Made by a program: the position numbers and the translations under genes
Assembly: GCA_964565805.1 (NCBI GenBank)
Contig: CAZMGH010000018.1
Coordinates: 1 to 50,911, forward strand
Source: Catenibacillus sp964565805
Lineage (GTDB): Bacteria > Bacillota > Clostridia > Lachnospirales > Lachnospiraceae
Reading direction: 5' to 3'
Length of the DNA stretch: 50,911 nucleotides
Part shown: positions 34,109 to 42,799 of the stretch, one piece after another
Position numbering within the stretch: the stretch's first letter is position 1
Layout: the number at the start of each line of letters is the position of its first letter
Notes under the pieces: generated by a model
Seen by the model: only the letters and a program-made list of their open reading frames with translations
Databases searched by the model: none
Told to the model about the DNA's origin: nothing

Positions 34109-35854
34109 CTATAAGATTTTTCCGTCGAAAGGTATATAAGGCAGATCTATGTCGATCTGCGCCCCCTTGGATGGCCGGTTAAAAAAGGTAAACCGGGCGT
34201 CCTTATAAATATGCCGGGCGCGCATCACCACATTGGAAATCCCGATATGCTCACTTTCATTTTCCAGGTAACGGTCAATATCTGAAAGGCTTGAAAGCGC
34301 CTTTTGGGAAAAGCCTTTGCCTGTGTCCCAGATATGGATCGCCAGCCTTGACTGACCGTCCTGCTGATAGGATCCGGCTTCGATATGGATTTCCAAAAGC
34401 TGGCCCATGGATACTTCGTGTTTAATAGTATTTTCCACAAAGTTCAGCAGCAAAAGAGGGATCGCTGTGGCTGAATACAGCTCCCGGGGACACTGGCATA
34501 TATATCGGATGCTGTACGGATAACGGATGCCGGAAAGCTCAATATAATTATCCACAAGTGAAAGTTCCTCCCCTAAAGATACCGTCTGTTCGGAAGAAAG
34601 GATAAACCTTAAATGGCGGCTCAGATCTTTGAGCATTTCCCTGGTCAGATCATAGCGTCCGGTTTCTGTCAGCTGATATGCTGTGTTCAGGCAGTTGATC
34701 ATAAAGTGGGGAGTGATCTGCTGCTTCAGGTACAAAGCCTCCAGGCGCTGGCTGGCCAGCTTTTGTTCATAAACATCAATCTTCAGATTCTTGATCTCAC
34801 AGACCATAGTATTAAAAGCATTTGTCATATCCTGAAATTCATCTAGCTGGCCTCTGGCTGCCACAGAAACCTCAAGATCTCCTCTTTTCAGCTGTTTTAT
34901 GGCGCTGGTCAGGAGTCTTACCGGCTTTAAGATCCATTTTTCCATATAGGCCACAAAAATGAACCATATGAGAAAAACGCCCCCAAAGGCAGCGGCAACC
35001 ATCAGGATCATATCGCTCCTGTTTTGAGAAAAATCCTCCTCAGGAATAAGAATGGTCAGATATAAAGGAGAGCTGGCCATTTTTTTAGATACTGTGAGAA
35101 ATCGCTCACCGGCGATCATTTCTATGGCATAAGGATCTTCCTTTTCCTCCGGAGGCGTAATCGACGCCGTTTCACTGCTCCCGGTGAGAAGACGGCCGTC
35201 AGAGGATGTAAAACAAAGCTGGAAGGGAGAATCGTTATTTTGGATCACTTCATTGAGCAAGGTGTCCAGGGATACCCAGGCGCCTACATAAGCATTTTGA
35301 ATGTGCAGGGTGCGCAGCAGGTAATAATTTCCCATATCACCATAAACCGCCCAGTCATCCAGAGGAAGGCTATCCCCTTCGGCGGCGTTCCGCATCATTG
35401 AACGTATGGAATTTGCGGCGGCATCATAGCTGGCTGAGCCGGTAACAAATGTATCCCGACCTGGAATATAGCAGAATATGTCGTCCATCGTATAAATGGC
35501 CAGGGAATTTTGCAGGTTGTTTTTCAGCTGGTACAAAGCCTGGAACCAGGACGTGGTACCGCTGCCTGTATATTTCAGGGTGGTCAAACTGCTGTTATTG
35601 GTAGATACAGTGAATAAAAAAGTCTGTGTGCGTTCAAGGGCCTGATCCAGATGCTGTTCGTAAAGCATTAGAGTATGTTCAGTATTCTGATAGATATTTT
35701 TTAGCAGTAAGGCATAGGCGGCATAATTGTTATAGGCTATAAGGCTGCCGAGCAAAAAGATGATCAGGATAAGAACGAGGATCGTGGAAAAACGCAGAGA
35801 ACGGATTTTTTGCCGGATGACCGAAGGGATCCGGCGCAGGAATAAATGTTTCAT
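34109..35854 (-). CDS. YesM-type sensor histidine kinase
   Basis: 581 residues from ATG 35854. Membrane helix at ~25-45, an extracytoplasmic sensor domain (~50-275), a second helix (~285-305), HAMP (~305-360), His_kinase domain with the phospho-accepting His in QITPHFMINCLN, and HATPase_c with NFVENTIKHE and DTGKGFS. It probably senses extracellular sugar or a loaded binding protein. An upstream in-frame extension to 36019 is rejected because it lacks sequence typical of the family. No clear ribosome site precedes ATG 35854; a 24-codon ORF with a strong site ends 11 bases before it, so translation may be coupled. Confidence 0.88.
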   Translation of the reverse strand: MKHLFLRRIPSVIRQKIRSLRFSTILVLILIIFLLGSLIAYNNYAAYALLLKNIYQNTEHTLMLYEQHLDQALERTQTFLFTVSTNNSSLTTLKYTGSGTTSWFQALYQLKNNLQNSLAIYTMDDIFCYIPGRDTFVTGSASYDAAANSIRSMMRNAAEGDSLPLDDWAVYGDMGNYYLLRTLHIQNAYVGAWVSLDTLLNEVIQNNDSPFQLCFTSSDGRLLTGSSETASITPPEEKEDPYAIEMIAGERFLTVSKKMASSPLYLTILIPEEDFSQNRSDMILMVAAAFGGVFLIWFIFVAYMEKWILKPVRLLTSAIKQLKRGDLEVSVAARGQLDEFQDMTNAFNTMVCEIKNLKIDVYEQKLASQRLEALYLKQQITPHFMINCLNTAYQLTETGRYDLTREMLKDLSRHLRFILSSEQTVSLGEELSLVDNYIELSGIRYPYSIRYICQCPRELYSATAIPLLLLNFVENTIKHEVSMGQLLEIHIEAGSYQQDGQSRLAIHIWDTGKGFSQKALSSLSDIDRYLENESEHIGISNVVMRARHIYKDARFTFFNRPSKGAQIDIDLPYIPFDGKIL

Positions 35855-35865
35855 TTTTACGCTTT

Positions 35866-35940
35866 TCAGGTCTTTATAGCAAAAGCTGTGCTTATTCCCA
35901 GGTCTGCGGCAAGCTCTTTCATGGAAATTTCTCCTGCCAT
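35866..35940 (-). CDS. 24-codon upstream ORF before the YesM-type kinase
   Basis: ATG 35940 has an excellent ribosome site (AGGAGGT at 35951-35957, minus strand). The product reads MAGEISMKELAADLGIST plus six residues, and stops at TGA 35866. The segment MKELAADLGIS looks like the first helices of a helix-turn-helix protein, so it may be a relic of a regulator gene. Alternatively it is a leader peptide that delivers ribosomes to the kinase start, which has no obvious site of its own. Confidence 0.5.
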   Translation of the reverse strand: MAGEISMKELAADLGISTAFAIKT

Positions 35941-35990
35941 AAAAACCTTTACCTCCTATTTTGCGGATGTTTGAGAATCTGTTTAAGTCA

Positions 35991-36019
35991 AGCATACCAA
36001 TGTTAAGCAAATAAGTCAA
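35991..36019 (-). promoter_or_regulatory. Promoter of the YesM/YesN-type operon
   Basis: On the minus strand TTGACT (36014-36019), 17 bp, TATGCT (35991-35996), about 45 bases before the small upstream ORF. Confidence 0.6.
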
Positions 36020-36141
36020 TTATATTAGATAAATATTAACTAAAGCTTCCGAGCTGCTGTCCCGGGTGGTAGAAGGGGCAAGGCGCAGAGGTTTGGACAG
36101 CTGGTGATGATGAGAAAAAATATCATAAGCCTTCGTATCCC

Positions 36142-36170
36142 TTGGCTTTTCTTGTTTGATTTTTTATAAT
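36142..36170 (+). promoter_or_regulatory. Promoter of the HMA-domain protein gene
   Basis: TTGGCT (36142-36147), 17 bp, TATAAT (36165-36170). Just downstream is GATCCTACCGGAGGGCA, loosely like a CsoR copper-regulator site, then a GCTTTTC/GAAAAGC hairpin (36196-36219 region). Confidence 0.7.
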
Positions 36171-36270
36171 GATCCTACCGGAGGGCAGATAGGCTTGCTT
36201 TTCACGCAGGCATGAAAAGCGTGTCCGCTTGTCTGAAAAACTCCGGAAATATGGACAGGAGAGGATTGAT

Positions 36271-36528
36271 ATGGTAAAAATCACCGCAGATATTAATGGT
36301 ATGTCATGCAGTATGTGCGAGGCTCATGTAAACGACGCCATCAGAAAAAATCTGAAAGTAAAAAAGGTAAGTTCTTCTCACCGGAAAAATCAGACAGTCA
36401 TCATTGCCCAGGAGGATATTTCTGACGAGGATATAAAAAATGCCCTGGAAGGAACCGGGTACACGGTGGCGGATATTTCCCGGGAACCTTATGAAAAGAA
36501 AGGTTTTTGGTCACGCGGCGATCAATAA
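36271..36528 (+). CDS. Heavy-metal-associated (HMA) domain protein
   Basis: 85 residues, a single HMA fold with the metal-binding motif GMSCSMCEAHV (CxxC) near residues 10-20 and a beta-alpha-beta-beta-alpha-beta layout, as in CopZ chaperones. The C-terminal ~15 residues (REPYEKKGFWSRGDQ) are an extra charged tail. It likely binds Cu(I) or a similar soft metal; no P-type ATPase is adjacent. Start ATG 36271 after GGAGAGGAT; the upstream in-frame codon at 36229 has no ribosome site. Confidence 0.85.
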   Translation: MVKITADINGMSCSMCEAHVNDAIRKNLKVKKVSSSHRKNQTVIIAQEDISDEDIKNALEGTGYTVADISREPYEKKGFWSRGDQ

Positions 36529-36580
36529 CAGGGCGGTTCGGGTGTGGCGTGTAACAAACATGGTCTTTTCTTAAAAAAAC

Positions 36581-36608
36581 TTGCAAAATATAAAATATAG
36601 GTTAAAAT
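36581..36608 (+). promoter_or_regulatory. Probable purF promoter
   Basis: TTGCAA (36581-36586), 16 bp, TAAAAT (36603-36608). The ~90-base leader shows small GC hairpins but no purine-riboswitch core that I could recognise. Confidence 0.5.
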
Positions 36609-36703
36609 AGTTCCTGTAGCGGGGCAAGTCAGTTATCTGATCTGCTGCGCGGCAGTTCTCTGCCAAATAGACAAACCGGAGAACAGATAAAGGAGTGAAG
36701 ACT

Positions 36704-38152
36704 ATGATGAATACCCACGAAACACTGTCCGCCGACAGCTTTGCTCAGGCAGATCCCGCCGGATCCCATGGCGTTCATGAAGAGTGCGGCGTTTTCGGCA
36801 TCTATGACCTTAGCGGCAATGATGTGGCAGCATCTGTGTATTATGGGTTATGTTCCCTGCAGCACCGGGGTCAGGAGTCCTGCGGTATTGCGGTGACAGA
36901 TACGTCAGGCGCTAATGGAAACATTGCTTTCCATAAAGATCTTGGACTTGTGCAGGAAGTTTTTAAAACAGAAAACATCAGCAAGCTTTGCGGCAACCTT
37001 GGCGTAGGCCATGTACGTTATTCTACCACTGGCGCCTCCACCCGTGAAAACGCCCAGCCTCTGGTCCTTAATTACATTAAGGGAACTCTGGCCCTGGCTC
37101 ACAACGGAAACCTGGTCAATGCAGCAGCTTTAAAAAATGAGCTTATTTACGGCGGCGCGATCTTCCAGACAACGACAGATTCCGAGATGATTGCCTATTA
37201 CATTGCCCGGGAGCGGGTGCATACAAAAAACGTTGAGGAAGCCCTGTTAAGAACGGCCAGAAAAATCAAAGGCGCTTACGGCCTTGTGGTCATGAGCCCG
37301 AGAAAGCTTATGGCGTTAAGAGATCCTTGGGGCTTAAAGCCTTTATGTCTTGGAAAACGGGATAATGCCTATATCGTAACATCCGAAAGCTGTGCCCTTC
37401 ATGCTGTAGGCGCTGAGTTTATCCGGGATATTGAACCGGGAGAGCTAGTCACTGTCCACAGCGATGGAACAGTAACCTCAGATAAGAGCCTTGCCCAGGA
37501 GGAACGGGCCCACTGTATTTTTGAGTACATTTATTTCGCCCGTCTGGACAGTACCTTAGACGGTATCAAAGTTTATGACGCCAGGATACGGGCCGGCCGG
37601 GCTCTGGCAAAAGCTTATCCGGTGGATGCGGATATTGTTACTGGCGTTCCTGAGTCCGGATTGACAGCTGCAAGAGGCTATGCTCAGTATGCCAACATTC
37701 CATTTGAACTGGCATTTTACAAAAACAGCTATATTGGACGTACATTTATCAAACCTACTCAAAAAGAGCGGGAATCGGGCGTTAAGCTGAAGCTGAATGT
37801 TCTGGAACCTGTTGTCCGGGGCAATCGGATCATCCTTGTAGACGATTCCATCGTCCGGGGAACCACCATGGCCAATCTGATCCAGATGCTGAAAAAAGCC
37901 GGCGCAAAGGAAGTCCATGTACGCATCAGCGCTCCGCCGTTTTTACATCCATGCTACTACGGAACCGATGTTCCATCCAACGATCAGCTTATTGCATCTT
38001 CCCACACAGTCGAAGAGATCCGCCAGATCATCGGCGCAGACTCTCTGGGATACATGAAGATCGAAGATCTTCAGGAAATGGTCGGCAACATGGGCATCTG
38101 CAAAGCCTGCTTTGACAACTGTTACCCCATTAAAACCGAAAAAACGCAATGA
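36704..38152 (+). CDS. purF: Amidophosphoribosyltransferase
   Basis: 482 residues. First committed step of purine synthesis: PRPP plus glutamine to phosphoribosylamine. The N-terminal glutaminase has its nucleophile Cys28 in HEECGVFGI, exposed after removal of a 27-residue propeptide. The PRPP site is VDDSIVRGTTM. Cysteines in AHCIFEY, LHPCYYG and GICKACFDNC match the ligands of the [4Fe-4S] cluster of Bacillus-type PurF. Start ATG 36704 after AAAGGAG; the GTG at 36695 overlaps that site. It stands alone here rather than in a pur operon. Confidence 0.96.
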   Translation: MMNTHETLSADSFAQADPAGSHGVHEECGVFGIYDLSGNDVAASVYYGLCSLQHRGQESCGIAVTDTSGANGNIAFHKDLGLVQEVFKTENISKLCGNLGVGHVRYSTTGASTRENAQPLVLNYIKGTLALAHNGNLVNAAALKNELIYGGAIFQTTTDSEMIAYYIARERVHTKNVEEALLRTARKIKGAYGLVVMSPRKLMALRDPWGLKPLCLGKRDNAYIVTSESCALHAVGAEFIRDIEPGELVTVHSDGTVTSDKSLAQEERAHCIFEYIYFARLDSTLDGIKVYDARIRAGRALAKAYPVDADIVTGVPESGLTAARGYAQYANIPFELAFYKNSYIGRTFIKPTQKERESGVKLKLNVLEPVVRGNRIILVDDSIVRGTTMANLIQMLKKAGAKEVHVRISAPPFLHPCYYGTDVPSNDQLIASSHTVEEIRQIIGADSLGYMKIEDLQEMVGNMGICKACFDNCYPIKTEKTQ

Positions 38153-38170
38153 CAAGGGCGCCGGGTGTAC

Positions 38171-39433
38171 TTAGTGGGAATATACATCCCGCCCCGGATC
38201 TTCTGCTGGAATCAGCGCCGTCATGGTCAGTGACCGTCCGTCTGCAGACGCAGCCCAGATTTTTCCTTTGTGGGCCGCGGTCACAGCCCTGGCAATGGAC
38301 AAGCCGATGCCGTAGCCTTTTACTTTTCCGCTGCCGCTGCGGGACTCATCTCCCCGGTAAAACCGCTCAAACAAATGGGGGAGCTGCTTTGGGTCAATAT
38401 TTTCCGCTGTATTGGTCACAGTAAGCCGGGCATGTTTTCCGGTATAGACCAGGGATACGGAGATCACGCCGCCCTCAGGGCAGTATTTCAGGGCATTATC
38501 CATAAGGATGGCCACAAGCTGGCCCAGGGCCTTTTCATCTCCACGCACGCAGATCATGGGCTGAATATCCGCATGGAGCTGCTTTTTCTGAGTCATGGCC
38601 ATAGCCTGGAAGGACTGGAGTGTTTCTGAGACAAGATCTGAAAAGGGGAATTCGATCATGGTCACTGCATCCGGACCTTCTTCCATGCGGGACAGATAGA
38701 TCAGATCCTGGGTCAGCGCAGCCAGACGCCGGGTCTGGAGCTGAATATCTCGAATCCATTCATTATCCCCAATATCCGCAGACAGCACCTCCGCGTCTGC
38801 GTCAATAATCGTAATAGGGGTTTTGATCTCATGGCCTGCATCTGTAATAAAGCGTTTTTGACGGGCATAGCTTTCTGCCACCGGGGCCACCACCCGGCCG
38901 GAGAAAAAGATCAAAAGCACCAGGACCGCTCCCAGGCCGATCAGGCTGATCAGGCATCCGGTGAATAAAAAGGAGCCAAAGGTGTCAATATTTTGACGGC
39001 AGTCCAGAAAAATGATGAGGGTTTCTCCCGCATTTTCCAGGACACCATACCGGTACATATCCATAAATCCCCTGCTGCGGTTTAAAGTCCATACCTGGCT
39101 TCCGTAATCCCCGGCATCCGCTTCATCAACAGCAGCGATTTTTCCTGTATCTGTAGCAAGAACTTCACCGCTGTCTGAATCTAAGGTTACGGTAAAGTAC
39201 CGGGTAGAATAGGGGGTTTCAGGAGACATGTTTTCTGCGGGCCCTTTGCCGCCCTGAGTATAGGGTTCCATAAATGCGCCGTCATTGTCCAGCAAAATAG
39301 ACAAAAGGCCGTCAGCTTCATCCACCATATGCTTATAATTAAGAAAATACACGGCCCCCATGATCACTGTCAAAACAAGGAGCAGCGACAGCATGGAGAC
39401 AATGACAAATTTGATCCGAAGCTTTTTTATCAT
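38171..39433 (-). CDS. Two-component sensor histidine kinase (HisKA type)
   Basis: 420 residues. Two membrane helices (about 9-31 and 153-178) bracket a ~120-residue extracytoplasmic domain; then the HisKA dimerisation domain with His201 in AGHEIKTP, and HATPase_c with LMDNALKYCPEGG, and G-box GYGIGLSIARAV. It phosphorylates the regulator encoded immediately upstream (overlap ATGA). The signal is not evident. It converges with purF with an 18-bp gap and no hairpin between. Confidence 0.92.
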   Translation of the reverse strand: MIKKLRIKFVIVSMLSLLLVLTVIMGAVYFLNYKHMVDEADGLLSILLDNDGAFMEPYTQGGKGPAENMSPETPYSTRYFTVTLDSDSGEVLATDTGKIAAVDEADAGDYGSQVWTLNRSRGFMDMYRYGVLENAGETLIIFLDCRQNIDTFGSFLFTGCLISLIGLGAVLVLLIFFSGRVVAPVAESYARQKRFITDAGHEIKTPITIIDADAEVLSADIGDNEWIRDIQLQTRRLAALTQDLIYLSRMEEGPDAVTMIEFPFSDLVSETLQSFQAMAMTQKKQLHADIQPMICVRGDEKALGQLVAILMDNALKYCPEGGVISVSLVYTGKHARLTVTNTAENIDPKQLPHLFERFYRGDESRSGSGKVKGYGIGLSIARAVTAAHKGKIWAASADGRSLTMTALIPAEDPGRDVYSH

Positions 39434-40104
39434 AAGATTTCCTCCAGTAAATATCCGGAATTTCTTGCAGCTGTAATTTTAATATTCGCCTTTAAGGCGG
39501 TCAGCTTTTTTCTTAAATATGAAATATAGACCCACACCACATGCATATCCACATCACTGTCATACCCCCAGATTTTTTCAAGAAAACGTTCGCCGGGAAT
39601 AATATGTCCAGGATTGGAGATAAGGGTTTCCATGATCTGGAATTCTTTATTGGCCAGGCGGAAGCTGCCAAATGGGGTGGACAGCTCAAAGGTGGCCCGG
39701 TCCAGGGTGGTATTGCCCATGTGCATCACAGAGCTGGCCTGGGATGTATTTGTCCGGGTCATGGCCCGGATCCGCGCAAGAAGCTCCTGTGTGGCAAAAG
39801 GCTTGGTCAGATAATCATTAGCTCCAGAATCCAGGCCTTTAACTTTGTCCTCCACCTCTGATTTTGCCGTAAGGAGGAGGACCGGCGCGGCAATGCCTTC
39901 TTCCCGGATCTTTTTTAACACAGTGATCCCGTCCAGGCCGGGCATCATAATATCTAAAACCGCGCCATCGTAGCTGTCTGAGAGAAGATAGTCCAGAGCA
40001 TCCCTTCCATTATATACAATATCTACAGAATAATTATTTTTTTCCAGGATCGTCCCAACAGCTCTTGCCAGGGACTTTTCATCTTCAGCAAGTAGTAATC
40101 GCAT
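39430..40104 (-). CDS. OmpR-family response regulator
   Basis: 224 residues. Receiver domain with acidic pocket AEDEKS, phosphorylation site Asp51 in VLDIMMPGLDG, and the Lys in YLTKPF; C-terminal winged helix (~125-224) ending in YISYLRKKL and AARNSGYLL. Start chosen at ATG 40104, with AGGAAGG nine bases upstream, instead of ATG 40113 which directly abuts that site. Its stop overlaps the kinase start (ATGA). Confidence 0.92.
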   Translation of the reverse strand: MRLLLAEDEKSLARAVGTILEKNNYSVDIVYNGRDALDYLLSDSYDGAVLDIMMPGLDGITVLKKIREEGIAAPVLLLTAKSEVEDKVKGLDSGANDYLTKPFATQELLARIRAMTRTNTSQASSVMHMGNTTLDRATFELSTPFGSFRLANKEFQIMETLISNPGHIIPGERFLEKIWGYDSDVDMHVVWVYISYLRKKLTALKANIKITAARNSGYLLEEIL

Positions 40105-40130
40105 TATTTTCATCCTTCCTTATGTTCTTT

Positions 40131-40159
40131 ATAATACATTCCAGATTTAAAATTGTAAA
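40131..40159 (-). promoter_or_regulatory. Promoter of the OmpR-type two-component operon
   Basis: On the minus strand TTTACA (40154-40159), 17 bp, TATTAT (40131-40136). Confidence 0.7.
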
Positions 40160-40201
40160 TCTTTTTCTTCGCGGCTCTATGTGATTTTCTGATAATAATC
40201 C

Positions 40202-40230
40202 TTCATAAAATCTGATGTTTATGATATAAT
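40202..40230 (+). promoter_or_regulatory. Probable promoter of the V-type ATPase operon
   Basis: -10 TATAAT (40225-40230) with a weak -35 TTCATA at 17 bp. The leader contains a CCGCG-tctttttt-CGCGG type hairpin (40253-40269) and a second TATAAT at 40279-40284. Confidence 0.5.
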
Positions 40231-40335
40231 AGCCACAAAGGTGACGATTATACCGCGTCTTTTTCGCGGCGGCTATCGTATAATATGGCAAATATCTGTA
40301 AAAATAAGTACGTAAAGGAAGGCAGGTGTGCATGG

Positions 40336-40668
40336 ATGAGAGAAGTGCTTGATCGGATCCGGGCTGCGGAGGAGGCGGCCAAAGACCAGATGAAAGTGGC
40401 TAAAAGACAGAGCGATGATGCCCTGGCTTTGGCCAAAAAAAATGCCAGCGAGCAAAAAGAAAAAGCAAAACAACAGGCAAAACTGATGCTTCAGGAAGAA
40501 CAGGGAAAGGCAGAAAAAAAAGCAGAGGAGGACGCGCAGAAGATCTGTCTAAAAGGTGAGGCTGAAAGAGAGCAGTTAAAAGCTTTGGCTGCCCAGCGGC
40601 AGACGGAGGCCATCCGGCAGATCTTCATTTATTTATTGGGACAGGATCTGGGAAATCCTGGAGCATAA
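40336..40668 (+). CDS. V-type ATPase peripheral-stalk subunit, G/H-like
   Basis: 110 residues, almost entirely an Ala/Lys/Glu/Gln coiled coil, followed by a short C-terminal hydrophobic segment (IFIYLLGQDLG). Position directly before ntpI, and the coiled coil, match the G/H (NtpF-like) stalk subunit that pairs with subunit E to hold the catalytic head. Start chosen at ATG 40336, with AGGTG at the proper distance, because the sequence from here (MREVLDRIRAAEEAAKD) matches the family. First gene of the operon. Confidence 0.75.
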   Translation: MREVLDRIRAAEEAAKDQMKVAKRQSDDALALAKKNASEQKEKAKQQAKLMLQEEQGKAEKKAEEDAQKICLKGEAEREQLKALAAQRQTEAIRQIFIYLLGQDLGNPGA

Positions 40669-40750
40669 CAAACGCTCATGCCAGGCAGTACAGGGAAATA
40701 CAGACTCGCAAAACGTGGAAACATAAACTTAGGAAGAAGGTGATATAAAG

Positions 40751-42796
40751 ATGGCGGTAAAAGAGATGACAAAGCTTTTTGTTTACGGATGGCGGTCATC
40801 CGGGGATGAACTTCTGGAAATTCTGCGCCGGAAGGGGACGGTACAGATACAAATAGAGGATCCGGAAGATAGCTTTTTTAAAAGAAAAGATACCCAGACT
40901 CTTTGTGATTTCTGGGAAAAGACCCGGATCAGGGCAGTGAGAGCCTTAGAAATCCTTGATGCACAGGTTCCGGAAAAAACATCTATGCTTTCCTCTCTAA
41001 GGGGAAAACAGGAGCTTACACAAAAGGCCTATAAAGGCTTGGAGGAAAAAATCCCTTTTATCACAGAAACTGCAGATACATTGATCCGCCTTTGGGATGC
41101 GCTGGGATCCGTCAAGGCAAAGGCGCGAAAGCTTAAAGATGAAATTGAGCGGTTAGATCCATGGCTTTTAATGGATATTTCTCCAAAACTTACAGGCACC
41201 CGGTATACAGCCCTGATGACAGGTACACTTCCGGGAGCGTGGGATGAACCTAAGATCCGGCAGATTCTCGGTGACGCCGGGAATGGGGGGAACGCTGAGA
41301 CCGCCGGGGACGCTGAGGCTGCCGCGGAGATTGAAATTTTAAACCAGGATACCTCACAGACCTGCTTTATGCTCCTGTGTCTTTTAAGTCAAGAGGAAGC
41401 GTTGGAGGAGAATTTGCGGCTTAATGGATTTGTCCGGACTGCCTTAGACTTCTCTCAGCCTCCCGCCAGACAGAAGGAGGCTTTGGAAAGGGAACTTTCC
41501 CAATGTAAAAAAAGACAGGAGCAGATCCTTGGGGAAATCCATAATCTTGCCGGAGAGAGGGAAAAGCTTCGATTTCTGGAAGATCACGCCAGAGGACAGG
41601 TTGAAAAGAATCAGCTTTTAGGACAGCTCCTTCAATCGGGCCATGTGATCTATTTATCCGGCTATACGCCCAAAGATCAGGCCAGTCCGCTTACAGCCAT
41701 GCTGGAGTCCCGGCTGGACTGTGTCACAGAGCTGGAGCCTGTTCCGGAAGACGAGGCCGCTCCGGTGCTTTTATCCAATAATGCTTTTGCGGGACCTACT
41801 CAGGGGGTTGTAGAGTCCTATGGCCTTCCGGGGAAAGATGAAATAGATCCAACCGGCATCATGGCCATATTTTACTACTTTTTCTTTGGCCTGATGCTGT
41901 CAGATGCAGGTTATGGGATACTGATGGTCATTGGCTGCTTCGCGGCCTTAAAAAAATATCCCAAAATGCCGGAAGGGATTAAAAATACCCTGACCATGTT
42001 TTTTTACTGCGGGATTTCTTCCACCATTTGGGGAATACTATTTGGCGGTTATTTCGGAGATGTGATCCCTGTGGCAGCCGAGGCATTTTTTAACGCACAG
42101 GTGACTGTGCCTGCCCTGTGGTTCGCTCCTCTGGATGATCCTATGAAGCTTCTGGTCTTTTCCTTCCTTTTCGGGATTATCCATCTGTTTGCGGGACTGG
42201 GGATTAAAGGCTATCTTTTGCTGAGGGATAAAAAATATATGGACTGTTTGTGCGAAGCAGGTTTTTGGTACATGCTCCTTGCGGGACTGATCCTTCTGCT
42301 CCTTCCAAGCAGTATTTTTTCCTCCATGGCAGGGACGGTTATCCTTTTTCCCGCCTGGGTCCATACGTTGTCTGTGATCCTGACGGCAGTGGGAGCGGCA
42401 GGGATCGTTTTTATGGCCGGACGGCGAAAAAAGAATTTTGGCCTGAGGCTGGCCCTTGGCGCCTATGAGCTTTACGGGGTGACCAGCTGGCTTTCGGATG
42501 TGTTGTCTTATTCCAGGCTTTTAGCCCTTGGTATAGCCACTGGTGTGATCGCTTCTGTTATTAACACTATGGGGGTGATGATGGGCAGTGGGATCGTGGG
42601 AGTTATTGCTTTTGCGGTCATTTTCGCCGCGGGACATACCCTGAACCTGGCCGTTAACCTGCTGGGGGCTTATGTTCACACAAACCGGCTCCAATATGTG
42701 GAGTTTTTCGGAAAATTTTATGAGGGAGACGGCAAGGCCTTCCGTCCTTTCTCAGATGCATCCAATAAATACATTAAAGTAAAGGAGGAAGATTAG
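40751..42796 (+). CDS. ntpI: V-type ATPase subunit I (subunit a homologue)
   Basis: 681 residues. The N-terminal ~360 residues are a soluble stalk-binding domain with coiled coils; the C-terminal part has about seven membrane helices (FYYFFFGLMLSDAGYG, FFYCGISSTIWGILFGGYFGD, LSDVLSYSRLLALGIATGVIA). The Arg in SYSRLLALG is the conserved residue facing the rotor ring in ion transport. A short Gly/Asn/Ala/Glu-rich insertion (about residues 176-195) in the soluble domain is low-complexity. Ribosome site GAAGAAGGTG precedes ATG 40751. Confidence 0.94.
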   Translation: MAVKEMTKLFVYGWRSSGDELLEILRRKGTVQIQIEDPEDSFFKRKDTQTLCDFWEKTRIRAVRALEILDAQVPEKTSMLSSLRGKQELTQKAYKGLEEKIPFITETADTLIRLWDALGSVKAKARKLKDEIERLDPWLLMDISPKLTGTRYTALMTGTLPGAWDEPKIRQILGDAGNGGNAETAGDAEAAAEIEILNQDTSQTCFMLLCLLSQEEALEENLRLNGFVRTALDFSQPPARQKEALERELSQCKKRQEQILGEIHNLAGEREKLRFLEDHARGQVEKNQLLGQLLQSGHVIYLSGYTPKDQASPLTAMLESRLDCVTELEPVPEDEAAPVLLSNNAFAGPTQGVVESYGLPGKDEIDPTGIMAIFYYFFFGLMLSDAGYGILMVIGCFAALKKYPKMPEGIKNTLTMFFYCGISSTIWGILFGGYFGDVIPVAAEAFFNAQVTVPALWFAPLDDPMKLLVFSFLFGIIHLFAGLGIKGYLLLRDKKYMDCLCEAGFWYMLLAGLILLLLPSSIFSSMAGTVILFPAWVHTLSVILTAVGAAGIVFMAGRRKKNFGLRLALGAYELYGVTSWLSDVLSYSRLLALGIATGVIASVINTMGVMMGSGIVGVIAFAVIFAAGHTLNLAVNLLGAYVHTNRLQYVEFFGKFYEGDGKAFRPFSDASNKYIKVKEED

Positions 42797-42799
42797 GTC

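Noticed and set aside
35855..36019. 55-residue N-terminal extension of the YesM-type kinase
   Set aside because: The extension has no family resemblance and overlaps the promoter and the better-supported small ORF in another frame.
36609..36703. Purine riboswitch upstream of purF
   Set aside because: The conserved junction and loop-loop bases of the class were not found in the leader.
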